Of a DNA stretch of 64,000 nucleotides, positions 36,453 through 44,537 are shown piece after piece. The translations under genes were made by a program, and so were the position numbers. Under the pieces are notes generated by a model. It saw nothing but the letters and a program-made list of their open reading frames with translations, did no database searches and was not told the origin of the DNA. Numbering within the stretch: the stretch's first letter is position 1; each line of letters starts with the position of its first letter. The stretch is from Lacrimispora saccharolytica (GTDB lineage: Bacteria > Bacillota > Clostridia > Lachnospirales > Lachnospiraceae), in NCBI GenBank assembly GCA_021531795.1, contig JADYUL010000001.1, positions 124,001-188,000 on the forward strand, written 5' to 3'.

Positions 36453-37073
36453 ATGGCAGAATTGTCCATGGAGAGCCTGACCACGCAGTACTTTGACGTA
36501 CTTAAGGAAATAGGAAATATTGGAGCGGGTAATGCTACCACAGCTCTTGCAACAATGCTACAGTGCAAGGTCGACATGAAGGTTCCTCAGGTAAGAATGA
36601 TGGAATTCAAGGATGTCGGTGCGCTTCTTGGTGGAGAGGAGCAGGAGCTTGCAGGTGCCTATCTGTCGGTTGAAGGCGATATTACGGGTTCAATTCTCTT
36701 CCTGGTGCAGAAGGAGGTTGCACTACATCTTGTATCCAAACTCATGGGAGGCATGGGTGGAGATGAATTCGGAGAGATGGAACGCTCGGCCTTTAAGGAA
36801 ATCAGTAATATTGTTACGGGTTCTTATCTAAACGCATTATCTACAATGACCAATATGTGCATATATCCCTCAATTCCGGATTTGGCGATAGATATGGCGG
36901 GCGCGATTCTAAGCGTACCTGCGATAGAATTCGGAATCATGGGAGATAAGATCCTGTTGATCCAGTCTCAGATTTCGGATGAGATTGAGATGGACGGATT
37001 CTTCGTTATGATTCCAGACATGGAGTCATATGTAAAAATATTAAGAGCACTGGGAATCCCCGTTGAGGATTAA
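36453..37073 (+). CDS. cheC: CheY-P phosphatase CheC
   Basis: 206 residues with both conserved phosphatase sites, D-x3-E-x2-N (DVLKEIGN) and a second E-x2-N (KEISN), each followed by the family proline about 22 residues on. CheC is activated by CheD in B. subtilis, and cheD is next. It starts 3 bases after cheW. Confidence 0.96.
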   Translation: MAELSMESLTTQYFDVLKEIGNIGAGNATTALATMLQCKVDMKVPQVRMMEFKDVGALLGGEEQELAGAYLSVEGDITGSILFLVQKEVALHLVSKLMGGMGGDEFGEMERSAFKEISNIVTGSYLNALSTMTNMCIYPSIPDLAIDMAGAILSVPAIEFGIMGDKILLIQSQISDEIEMDGFFVMIPDMESYVKILRALGIPVED

Positions 37074-37093
37074 TACCGGTCTGGAGGTTAGCT

Positions 37094-37573
37094 TTGGAAA
37101 TTAAAGTTGGCATGGCGGACATGAATGTCTGCACTAGCCCGGACAGCATCATAACCTTGGGACTAGGTTCCTGTGTGGGAGTAATTCTATACGATCCCAT
37201 AGCTAAGATATGTGGGATGGTGCACGTGATGTTGCCTGACAGTAGGGCAATAAGCAATAATTCAAATGTAGCGAAGTTTGCGGATACCGGAATTGAGAGT
37301 CTGCTTGAGAAAGTCGTTGATGCGGGAGCTGTTAAGAACAGAATAGTATCTAAAATTGCCGGCGGAGCTCAGATGTTCTCAGCCAACAAGCAGTCGCCTC
37401 TGCTTCGAGTAGGTGAGAATAATGTCGCTGCAGTTAAGAAGAAGCTTTCGGAACTGAATATCAGGCTGCTCGCTGAGGATACCGGAGCAGACTACGGAAG
37501 AACTGTTGTATTCTATCCGGAGACCGGGGAATATCTGATTCGGGCTATAGGTAAGGAGCCAAAGGTAATATAG
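37094..37573 (+). CDS. cheD: Receptor glutamine deamidase CheD
   Basis: 159 residues with the catalytic Cys in GLGSCVGV, the catalytic His in GMVHVMLPD and a conserved threonine/serine region. The start is a TTG with GGAGG at 37083-37087. It works with CheC in adaptation. Confidence 0.95.
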   Translation: MEIKVGMADMNVCTSPDSIITLGLGSCVGVILYDPIAKICGMVHVMLPDSRAISNNSNVAKFADTGIESLLEKVVDAGAVKNRIVSKIAGGAQMFSANKQSPLLRVGENNVAAVKKKLSELNIRLLAEDTGADYGRTVVFYPETGEYLIRAIGKEPKVI

Positions 37574-37622
37574 GCTTCTTGCCTTCTTATGATATATACA
37601 AATAGTATCCAAAGGGGTTGCA

Positions 37623-37931
37623 ATGAATAAAAGATATGCAATGATGCCTATCGTTATAATGCTTATAGCAGGTGGCATTGCAGGGTTAATGACACTGTAT
37701 TTCAGGTATGAAGCCATAGAGTCTATGTGGATAATACTTGGAAGTCTGGTTCTCTTCTATATGATCGGACGTGCTCTAAGAAGGGTAATTCTTCTGTTTG
37801 AACAGCAGATTGCCGAGGAAGAAGCAAAGAGATTGGAAGAGGAAGGTAAGGTAGTGGAGAAGGAAGGTGCTGCCGAGAATGCATCGGATGGTGAATCCGA
37901 TAAGGAAGAGGAAGAGGGCAGTACTTCTTAA
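37623..37931 (+). CDS. Small membrane protein, unknown function
   Basis: 102 residues: two closely spaced membrane helices (about 8-25 and 34-52) joined by a short FRYEAIESMW turn, then a basic patch (RALRRV) and a strongly acidic Glu-rich tail. AAAGGGG lies ahead of the ATG. Its position between cheD and the sigma-28 gene suggests a motility link. I do not recognise a named family. Confidence 0.75.
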   Translation: MNKRYAMMPIVIMLIAGGIAGLMTLYFRYEAIESMWIILGSLVLFYMIGRALRRVILLFEQQIAEEEAKRLEEEGKVVEKEGAAENASDGESDKEEEEGSTS

Positions 37932-37945
37932 GTGTGTAGTGGGGT

Positions 37946-38716
37946 ATGGCAATGGATGAAGCTCAAAGGGCCATTCTCTGGCGTGATTATGCCAGACTGG
38001 GCTCTCAGGAACTAAGAGAAAAGTTAATATTGGAATATGCTCCGCTTGTTAAGATAATAGCCGGACGCCTGAGTATGTATCTGGGATACAATGTAGAATA
38101 TGAGGATCTCGTAAGCTATGGAACCTTCGGTCTGATTGATGCAATCGACAAGTACGACGCATTGAAACAGAACAAGTTTGAGACCTATGCTTCACTTAGG
38201 ATCAGGGGAGAAATCCTGGATCAGATCAGAAAGATGGACTGGATTCCCAGGACTGTCAGACAGAAGCAGAAGCAGATAGATACTGCAATCCGGGAATTCG
38301 AGACAGAACATGGCAGACAGCCTAGTGACGATGAACTGGCGATGTCTCTGGGTATAGACTCGGAGGAATTGTTAGAGTGGCAGTCAAAGCTCAAGGTCAC
38401 AGGTCTTGTATCACTCAACGAATTCATGGAATCGGGCGCAGATGTTCCCAACAGTCCGACGGGCTCATCTCATTTCATGCAGCCGGAGGATGTAATGGAA
38501 GAGAGGGAACTTAAAGAGAAGCTTGTTGAGAGCTTAGAAGCCCTCAACGAGAAGGAGAAGCTCGTCATCCAGATGTATTATTATGACGAAATGACACTCA
38601 AGGAAATAGCGGCGGTACTAGAGGTATCGGAGAGCAGAGTGAGCCAGATTCATACCAAGGCTCTTAATAAGATGAGAGATAAACTTGGAAGGTATCTTGG
38701 TATCCTTCTAAAATAA
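37946..38716 (+). CDS. fliA: RNA polymerase sigma-28 factor (FliA/SigD)
   Basis: Late flagellar gene sigma factor. The 256 residues have region 2 (YEDLVSYGTFGLIDAIDKYD; ASLRIRGEILDQIRKMDWIPR, the sigma-28 hallmark) and region 4 (MTLKEIAAVLEVSESRVSQIHTKAL). It starts at ATG 37946 or 37952. The order cheC-cheD-sigD is the same as in B. subtilis apart from the small gene between. No flgM anti-sigma gene is present here. Confidence 0.96.
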   Translation: MAMDEAQRAILWRDYARLGSQELREKLILEYAPLVKIIAGRLSMYLGYNVEYEDLVSYGTFGLIDAIDKYDALKQNKFETYASLRIRGEILDQIRKMDWIPRTVRQKQKQIDTAIREFETEHGRQPSDDELAMSLGIDSEELLEWQSKLKVTGLVSLNEFMESGADVPNSPTGSSHFMQPEDVMEERELKEKLVESLEALNEKEKLVIQMYYYDEMTLKEIAAVLEVSESRVSQIHTKALNKMRDKLGRYLGILLK

Positions 38717-38727
38717 CAGGAGCATAT

Positions 38728-40320
38728 ATGAACGGTAGTATCATGCTGATGTGCGGCGGTGATTCCACCAGTCTTAAGGTTATTCCCGCAACGAATGGCG
38801 GAGAGAACCCGGCGATTGGCGACATTGTCGACTATCTCAATTTTAATAAAATAGATTTCACAATCCCCGAGCTAAACAAGGCTATGGCTAACCTTGGTGA
38901 TTCGGAGATAATAATTCCGCTTAACAACAATTCAATATTGCCAATAAGGGAGTGCATGATTACCGAGATTACGGACAATAACATGACGTGCCGCGCTAAG
39001 TTCATGCCACCGTCCGACAAGGGTGAGCTCATGACCGAGGAGGAGATACTTGGCGACCTCAAGATTCGAGGCGTAGTATGCGGAATCGATCATGATGTGA
39101 TTAAGAATTTCCTGTCAAAGAGAATATATTTCGAATATTTTGATATAGCCAAGGGAGTAGAGCCTGTCCAAGGAAAAAACGCATCAATTGAGTATATGTT
39201 CAATACGGATGTTAAGGCCAGACCGACGCTGCTTGAAGACGGAAGTGTTGACTTCTTTAACCTGAATATCATTAATCACTGCAATGAAGGTGACCTGCTT
39301 GCCAAGCTGCACAGAGAGGTGCCGGGTAAGTACGGATATGATATTACAGGTCAGAAGATAAAGCCCGCGGACATTAAGAGAGGCAAACTCAAATTTGGTA
39401 AGAATATCAAAATATCTGAGGATAAGACCGAAATCTATTCCTTATGCAACGGACATGTTAACTTAATTGACGGAAGAGTATTCGTAAGCGACCTCATGGA
39501 GGTTGAGAATGTAGATACCGCAACGGGTAATATAGAATATGAGGGCAATGTCCAGGTTAACGGAAACGTCAATGCCAATTACACAATTAGGGCCAAGGGT
39601 AATGTTGAGGTAAGAGGTATTGTAGAGGGCGCCACGATAATAGCGGGCGGTAATATTACCATAGCCAGGGGAATGAACGGTATGGGCAAGGGCATGCTTA
39701 GAGCTGACGGTAATGTGGTTGCCAAATTTATTGAGAACGCCACGGTTGAGGCCAACGGATATGTCGAAGCAAGCTCGATTATGCACAGTCAGGTTATGGC
39801 AGGAAGTGAGGTTCATGTAGGCGGCAAGAGAGGCTTCATATCGGGTGGAAAGGTTAGCGCCACGACCCTGATAGATGTCAAGATACTTGGTTCCGATATG
39901 GGAACTGAGACACTGGTCGAAATAGGAGTGAGCCCCACTGTTAAGAAGAGATACAAGGATCTCAATGAACTGATCAATGAGAACACCAAGGTAATAAACA
40001 GGGCTATTCCAATTATGGAGGCTGCAAGGGATAAGCATGAGCAGGGAATAGAGCTTAGTGAGGAACAGCAGCAGAACATTAAGGGACTGGCGATCATTAC
40101 CAGAAGCAAGCTTGAGGAAATCAGACAGTTCAACAAGGAGATATCCGAAATAGAAGGGCTCCTGGCGGAAGAGAAGCGTGCTTGTGTGGCAGTCAGGGAC
40201 ACGGTCTATCCGGGAACGAAGATTGTCATTAACGATGTATCTAAGATAATAAAGGATAGTATGAAATACTGCAGATTCGTCAAGGATCGCGGAGATGTCA
40301 GAATGATTGACATGAACTAA
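38728..40320 (+). CDS. FapA/DUF342 family flagellar assembly protein
   Basis: 530 residues. A DUF342 beta-helix core (repeating GN-V-V-G patterns such as GNIEYEGNVQVNGNVNANYTI and GNVEVRGIVEGATI, roughly 170-390) follows an N-terminal unique domain, and a C-terminal coiled coil (about 400-490) precedes a short closing strand region. This matches the FapA architecture. The related Vibrio protein affects flagellar assembly/localisation. It begins 11 bases after fliA. Confidence 0.85.
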   Translation: MNGSIMLMCGGDSTSLKVIPATNGGENPAIGDIVDYLNFNKIDFTIPELNKAMANLGDSEIIIPLNNNSILPIRECMITEITDNNMTCRAKFMPPSDKGELMTEEEILGDLKIRGVVCGIDHDVIKNFLSKRIYFEYFDIAKGVEPVQGKNASIEYMFNTDVKARPTLLEDGSVDFFNLNIINHCNEGDLLAKLHREVPGKYGYDITGQKIKPADIKRGKLKFGKNIKISEDKTEIYSLCNGHVNLIDGRVFVSDLMEVENVDTATGNIEYEGNVQVNGNVNANYTIRAKGNVEVRGIVEGATIIAGGNITIARGMNGMGKGMLRADGNVVAKFIENATVEANGYVEASSIMHSQVMAGSEVHVGGKRGFISGGKVSATTLIDVKILGSDMGTETLVEIGVSPTVKKRYKDLNELINENTKVINRAIPIMEAARDKHEQGIELSEEQQQNIKGLAIITRSKLEEIRQFNKEISEIEGLLAEEKRACVAVRDTVYPGTKIVINDVSKIIKDSMKYCRFVKDRGDVRMIDMN

Positions 40321-40331
40321 GGGAGGTGCCT

Positions 40332-40652
40332 GTGGCAATAGGAGCAGTTGAACTTAATCATGCAATGACCGGAATAAACGATTATAATCATCTGCGTCAT
40401 CAGGAGGATACCAAGGGAATGGTCGACCAGACCAACTTCCAGAACAAGTTTAATCAGGCGGTAGAGACCAGGATTAACAATGTTCATGCCGGAGATGACG
40501 TAAACAATAATCAGAAGAAGTTTGATGCCAAAGAGAAGGGTGGCGGAACATATTCCGGAGACGGCGGTAAGAACAGGAATGGCAAGAAGCAGCAGGACAA
40601 TGCTGACGGAAAGGTCATCCCCAAGTATTCCGGATTTGATATGAAGATATAG
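40332..40652 (+). CDS. Small basic protein of the flagellar operon, unknown
   Basis: 106 residues from GTG 40332, with GGGAGG at 40321-40326 setting the start; GTG 40326 is an alternative. There is no signal or membrane helix. The N-terminal part (MAIGAVELNHAMTGINDYNH, then DNKG-like KGMVDQTNFQNKFNQ) is ordered. The second half is a glycine/lysine/asparagine-rich, probably disordered tail. I do not recognise a named domain. It is tightly packed between the DUF342 gene and the next gene. Confidence 0.7.
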   Translation: MAIGAVELNHAMTGINDYNHLRHQEDTKGMVDQTNFQNKFNQAVETRINNVHAGDDVNNNQKKFDAKEKGGGTYSGDGGKNRNGKKQQDNADGKVIPKYSGFDMKI

Positions 40653-40665
40653 GCAGGATGTAGTA

Positions 40666-41481
40666 ATGACAGTCGCAGAAATTGTGATTCTTATAGTGGG
40701 AGCTTTGCTTTTTACTATTAGCTTCTTTATACCGGATAAGTCCGGCGACAGAACGGAGGATATTGAAAGCCTCCTTAGTTCTGATGCAGCAAGGGATGCG
40801 ATTACAGGCGCTCTTGACGGAGAGATAAACAGGGCCAAGGGTGATCTCAGAGATGCGCTTGAGGAGCAGCTGACCGACAATAAGGACAGACTCGACCGCT
40901 ATATGGACAGGATTACCAATGAGAAGATGATGGCGGTCAGTGAATATTCCGACACGGTGCTTAAACAGATACATAAGGACCATGAGGAGGCGGTATTCCT
41001 CTATGACATGATTGACAACAAATATTCCATGGTTAAGTCCACTGCCGCAGAACTTAACCAGCTTCAGAACAGAGTTAAGAACTCGGGGATTCTCACAGAG
41101 TCTTCATCAGGTAAATCATCCGATGGCAAAAGTACGAGAACTGAGCCTGAGGTAACTCCCGGTATAAATACAAAAGTGCAGGAGGCGGAAAAAGCACCAC
41201 AGTCTGACGCCTTCGAACCGATTAATGTTAAGAAGGTGTCTGTTGCCGATTTTGAAAATAATGATATTCCCCAGGCGAAACCTGTGGATATTACGCCTGA
41301 CGCAGATACTAAGCCCGATGCAAAAGTTGAGCTTATGTTTGATTCTGAACTGGGAAGCATGAATAATAACGACAGAATACTCGCACTTCACAAAGAAGGA
41401 AAGTCCAATATGGCAATTGCCAAGGAACTTGATCTTGGAGTGGGAGAGGTTAAGCTTGTACTTGACCTTTTCAGAAATTAA
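40666..41481 (+). CDS. DUF6115-like membrane-anchored protein
   Basis: 271 residues: one N-terminal membrane helix (about 4-24), a helical/coiled-coil region (about 30-130), a Pro/Lys/Asp-rich linker and a C-terminal helix-turn-helix-like motif (ILALHKEGKSNMAIAKELDLGVGEVKLVLDL). That last motif is the conserved end of the DUF6115/YlxL-type proteins that follow sigD in Bacillus. The function is unknown. The HTH-like tail could be a protein- or DNA-binding element. Confidence 0.7.
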   Translation: MTVAEIVILIVGALLFTISFFIPDKSGDRTEDIESLLSSDAARDAITGALDGEINRAKGDLRDALEEQLTDNKDRLDRYMDRITNEKMMAVSEYSDTVLKQIHKDHEEAVFLYDMIDNKYSMVKSTAAELNQLQNRVKNSGILTESSSGKSSDGKSTRTEPEVTPGINTKVQEAEKAPQSDAFEPINVKKVSVADFENNDIPQAKPVDITPDADTKPDAKVELMFDSELGSMNNNDRILALHKEGKSNMAIAKELDLGVGEVKLVLDLFRN

Positions 41482-41492
41482 GGGGATAAGTC

Positions 41493-42155
41493 ATGAAGCT
41501 TAAGTTTTATCTTCGAGGCATAGGCCTTGGTATTATCGTAGCGGTTGCACTATGTATCTCGGCCGGAATGAAGAATGATCAAATATCCGATGAGGAAATC
41601 ATTAAGAGGGCGGAAGCGCTTGGAATGGTTCCGTCGAGTGAGACACTGAATGAAAGTGTTGACGAAGCAATCAGAGACGGACTGGAAACTGAAGAAATGA
41701 CAGAAAACGACGCCTCGGGTGACGCCGCTGCAGTAAAGGTTAACGAGGATATACCTGCAACAGAGCCTGATGAGACAGAAGTTAATCCGGACGAAGCAGA
41801 TAATTCCAACTTCGATGAGACACCGCCGGCTGCCGGTAGTGACGGTGCTGCCACACCGAAGGTGACTCCGACTTTGACAAAGGAAGTGACTCCTGCTCCT
41901 ACTAAGGAACCGGATAAGGATACTAATGATACGGAGAATGACACTGAATACATTACCGTAGTCGTTGAGCGTGGCAGCGGTTCGGATACGGTTGCAAGGA
42001 AAATAGAGGCAGCAGGTCTTGTTGCAAATGCATCCGAGTTTGACAGATATCTGTGCAATAATGGGTATGATAAGAGGATTTCAGCGGGAAATCATAAGAT
42101 CCCGATTAATGCAAGAGAAGAAGAAATAGCAAAAATATTGTGTAATATGCAATGA
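41493..42155 (+). CDS. Membrane protein with MltG/YceG-like C-terminal segment
   Basis: 220 residues: an N-terminal membrane helix (about 5-23), a long acidic Thr/Pro-rich linker (TPKVTPTLTKEVTPAPTKEP), then about 65 residues resembling the N-terminal LysM-like part of MltG/YceG (VVVERGSGSDTVARKIEAAGLV; ISAGNHKIP). The catalytic glycosylase domain of MltG is absent. It is probably an extracytoplasmic cell-wall-associated protein and the last gene of the long operon; the function is unknown. Confidence 0.65.
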   Translation: MKLKFYLRGIGLGIIVAVALCISAGMKNDQISDEEIIKRAEALGMVPSSETLNESVDEAIRDGLETEEMTENDASGDAAAVKVNEDIPATEPDETEVNPDEADNSNFDETPPAAGSDGAATPKVTPTLTKEVTPAPTKEPDKDTNDTENDTEYITVVVERGSGSDTVARKIEAAGLVANASEFDRYLCNNGYDKRISAGNHKIPINAREEEIAKILCNMQ

Positions 42156-42190
42156 AATTGTATGATTTCAACAGAAAAATCAGTATTTTG

Positions 42191-42219
42191 TTGAATAATA
42201 TTGTGAAAAAGTTTATAAT
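42191..42219 (+). promoter_or_regulatory. Predicted sigma-A promoter of the MshEN-CheX/cheY unit
   Basis: TTGAAT (42191-42196), 17 bases and a perfect TATAAT (42214-42219), 30 bases before the ATG at 42250. It makes the next two genes independent of the fla/che operon. No sigma-28 motif is seen here. Confidence 0.65.
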
Positions 42220-42249
42220 ACACTTAGTTTATAGCAAAGGAGAGGTTCA

Positions 42250-43137
42250 ATGTTTGATCGTATTTTCGCGAATTATCTTGTAAGTGAAGGCAAGCTTGAC
42301 GAGAAGCAGCTCGCAGAAGCATTCACATCACAGGCTGAGAAGAGAGTAAGACTCGGTGTGATTGCAGTCTCTGAGAAGATGATGACCATAGAGCAGGTTG
42401 AAGAAGTTAATCAGCTTCAGGCAATCTACGACAGAAGATTCGGTGATATAGCTATTGAGAAGGGATATCTTACTGATGAACAGGTAGGCAGATTACTTGT
42501 ACTCCAGGGCAACTCCTTCCTCGCATTTATGCAGTCGGTAATTGATAAGGGATTCCTTACAATGAATGAGTTTGATGATGCACTCAGTGCTTATCAGCTC
42601 GAGAACGGATTTACCCTTGCCAATATGGAAGACCTTAAGAGCTGTGATATTGACAGAGTTATTCCTATATTTATTTATGACCAGCCTGATATCATCAAGA
42701 GCCTTGCGGGTATAATGGTGAGAACCATTGCAAGACTTATTGATTATCATGTATATATCAAGAGACCTACAGTATCTGATGTTGTTAAGTTCGATGCTCT
42801 GTGCGCTCAGCCCATATTTGGCCAGCATAAGGTATTAACAGCAATCTCCGGTACAATAAAGGATGCATTGTTTGATATGGCTGTTGGTTTTGCGGGATGC
42901 GAGAACGTAGCAGAGGATGAGGATTGCCTCGACGCACTCTGTGAACTTATCAACTGTGTGAATGGCCTTTTGGCAACAGAGATGAGCGGCAAGGATATTG
43001 ATATCGATATGGATGCCCCGTTCTCGGTAAGCGAACCCGGTACAATCGAAAGCGAAGCCATTCTAACATTACCCATAGTTGTATATGGTAATGAGCTGAA
43101 ACTTCATTTGATTCTTGATAAGGCTTATAGCATTTAG
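42250..43137 (+). CDS. MshEN-like repeat protein with CheX-type phosphatase motif
   Basis: 295 residues. Four 29-residue N-terminal repeats start near residues 5, 34, 63 and 92. Repeats 2 and 3 follow the MshEN pattern R-[LF]-G-x6-[KG]-x6-V-x6-Q, each 24 residues with a 5-residue spacer, as described for the c-di-GMP-binding MshEN domain of MshE ATPases. The C-terminal half carries D228-x3-E232-x2-N235 and P257, the CheC/CheX/FliY phosphatase signature. It is followed 14 bases later by a stand-alone CheY. A phosphatase for that CheY, controlled by c-di-GMP, is a reasonable inference. Repeat 2 has Lys instead of Gly and Asn instead of Leu, so ligand binding needs proof. Confidence 0.7.
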   Translation: MFDRIFANYLVSEGKLDEKQLAEAFTSQAEKRVRLGVIAVSEKMMTIEQVEEVNQLQAIYDRRFGDIAIEKGYLTDEQVGRLLVLQGNSFLAFMQSVIDKGFLTMNEFDDALSAYQLENGFTLANMEDLKSCDIDRVIPIFIYDQPDIIKSLAGIMVRTIARLIDYHVYIKRPTVSDVVKFDALCAQPIFGQHKVLTAISGTIKDALFDMAVGFAGCENVAEDEDCLDALCELINCVNGLLATEMSGKDIDIDMDAPFSVSEPGTIESEAILTLPIVVYGNELKLHLILDKAYSI

Positions 43138-43151
43138 GGAGGTTGAGAATA

Positions 43152-43508
43152 ATGGCTAATATAATGATTGTAGATGATTCGAGAATATTGCGTAAAATAT
43201 TGACCAATACACTTGTTGAGGCCGGACATACAATTGTTGCCGATGCGGGTAATGGTAAGGAGGCTTTGCTTCTTCTTGAGAAGATCAAGCCCGATCTGGT
43301 TACACTTGATATTACAATGCCTGTTATGGATGGTATAGAGGCGCTTAAGGAGATTAAGAAGAACTATCCGGATGTTACCGTAATCATGGTAAGTGCAGCA
43401 GGACAGAAAAACAAGGTTCTTGAGGCACTCAAGTCCGGAGCAAGCGACTTTATTCAGAAGCCTTTCGAGCCTGAGGATGTGATCAATGTGATCAGCAAGT
43501 TCGTATAA
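43152..43508 (+). CDS. CheY-like single-domain response regulator
   Basis: 118 residues and only a receiver domain. D8/D9, phospho-acceptor D53 (LVTLDITMP), S81 and K103 (IQKPF) are all present, so it should be phosphorylatable. ATG 43152 is preferred over TTG 43143 because GGGAGGTTG ends at 43144. It is cotranscribed with the MshEN-CheX gene and followed by a strong terminator. It resembles chemotaxis CheY proteins rather than DNA-binding regulators. The cognate kinase may be the operon CheA or another kinase. Confidence 0.93.
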   Translation: MANIMIVDDSRILRKILTNTLVEAGHTIVADAGNGKEALLLLEKIKPDLVTLDITMPVMDGIEALKEIKKNYPDVTVIMVSAAGQKNKVLEALKSGASDFIQKPFEPEDVINVISKFV

Positions 43509-43520
43509 ATATGATAATTC

Positions 43521-43552
43521 GAGCCGCGAAGCATGCTTCGTGGCTCTTTTTT
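43521..43552 (+). terminator. Intrinsic terminator of the MshEN-CheX/cheY unit
   Basis: A 12-bp stem with one G-U pair, GAGCCGCGAAGC (43521-43532) with GCTTCGTGGCTC (43535-43546), 2-base closing AT (the effective loop is slightly larger), followed by six Ts. Confidence 0.88.
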
Positions 43553-43594
43553 ATTAAAAAGCGCCTGAATTTAAGGGAAATAGATAAAAATTTC

Positions 43595-43623
43595 TTGAAA
43601 TTGTTTTTTCAACATGTTAAAAT
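43595..43623 (+). promoter_or_regulatory. Predicted sigma-A promoter of rpsB-tsf
   Basis: TTGAAA (43595-43600), 17 bases and TAAAAT (43618-43623). The start would be near 43630, giving a leader of about 130 bases. Confidence 0.7.
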
Positions 43624-43645
43624 ATCGAATGTTGCGAAATAAGCA

Positions 43646-43731
43646 CGTATCGGGATAATTCGCCGGTGCGCATCGCGGCTGTGAGAACGGCTTGCAAGCG
43701 TTGCGAAAGGATATTATTCCATACCGATACG
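43646..43731 (+). ncRNA. Structured 5' leader of rpsB (putative autoregulatory element)
   Basis: The leader folds with an outer stem CGTATCGG (43646-43653) pairing perfectly with CCGATACG (43724-43731). A nearby extension is GGATAAT with ATTATTCC (one bulge). An inner stem pairs CGCATCGC (43669-43676) with GCGTTGCG (43698-43705; 7 of 8 pairs). Ribosomal protein S2 is autoregulated through its own leader in some bacteria. The comparison to known S2 leaders could not be made here. Confidence 0.55.
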
Positions 43732-43759
43732 GAAGTATTTAACCAATTGGAGGTAAAAA

Positions 43760-44515
43760 ATGAGCGTAATTTCAATGAAGCAGTTACTCGAGGCAGGTGT
43801 TCACTTTGGACATCAGACAAGAAGATGGAACCCCAAAATGGCTCCTTATATCTTCACAGAGAGAAATGGTATCCACATCATCGATCTTCAGAAGACAGTA
43901 GGTCTTGTAGATGATGCATACAAGGCAGTATTCGATATTGCCAATGAAGGCGGTACTGTTCTTTTCGTAGGTACCAAGAAGCAGGCTCAGGATGCAGTTA
44001 AGACTGAGGCAGAGCGTTGCGGTATGTACTATGTAAATGAGAGATGGTTAGGTGGTATGCTTACTAACTTCAAGACCATCCAGACAAGAATTGAGAGATT
44101 AAAAGCTATCGAGAAGATGAGCGAGGACGGCACCTTCGAAGTACTTCCCAAGAAGGAAGTTATCCAGATTAAGAAGGAGTGGGAGAAGCTTGAGAAGAAC
44201 ATCGGTGGTATCAAGGATATGACAAGAATTCCCGATGCTATCTTTGTTGTTGATCCTAAGAAGGAAGCTATCTGTGTTAAGGAAGCTCGTTCTCTCGGTA
44301 TTACACTTATTGGTATTGGTGATACAAACTGTGATCCTGAAGAACTTGATTACATCATTCCCGGTAATGATGATGCTATAAGAGCCGTTAAACTTATCGT
44401 TGGCAAGATGGCTGATGCGGTTATTGAGGCTAATCAGGGTGAGGCAGTATACGTAGAGACAGCAGAGGCTGAGGCTACAGATATTGAAGAAGTAGCTGCT
44501 GATGCAGAAAACTAA
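43760..44515 (+). CDS. rpsB: 30S ribosomal protein S2
   Basis: 251 residues with typical S2 sequence ([54 protein letters not shown]). It ends in a short acidic tail. TTGGAGG precedes the ATG. It is cotranscribed with tsf as in nearly all bacteria, and in B. subtilis this pair also follows the fla/che operon. Confidence 0.98.
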   Translation: MSVISMKQLLEAGVHFGHQTRRWNPKMAPYIFTERNGIHIIDLQKTVGLVDDAYKAVFDIANEGGTVLFVGTKKQAQDAVKTEAERCGMYYVNERWLGGMLTNFKTIQTRIERLKAIEKMSEDGTFEVLPKKEVIQIKKEWEKLEKNIGGIKDMTRIPDAIFVVDPKKEAICVKEARSLGITLIGIGDTNCDPEELDYIIPGNDDAIRAVKLIVGKMADAVIEANQGEAVYVETAEAEATDIEEVAADAEN

Positions 44516-44537
44516 GATTCACGTCTAGGAGGTAATT

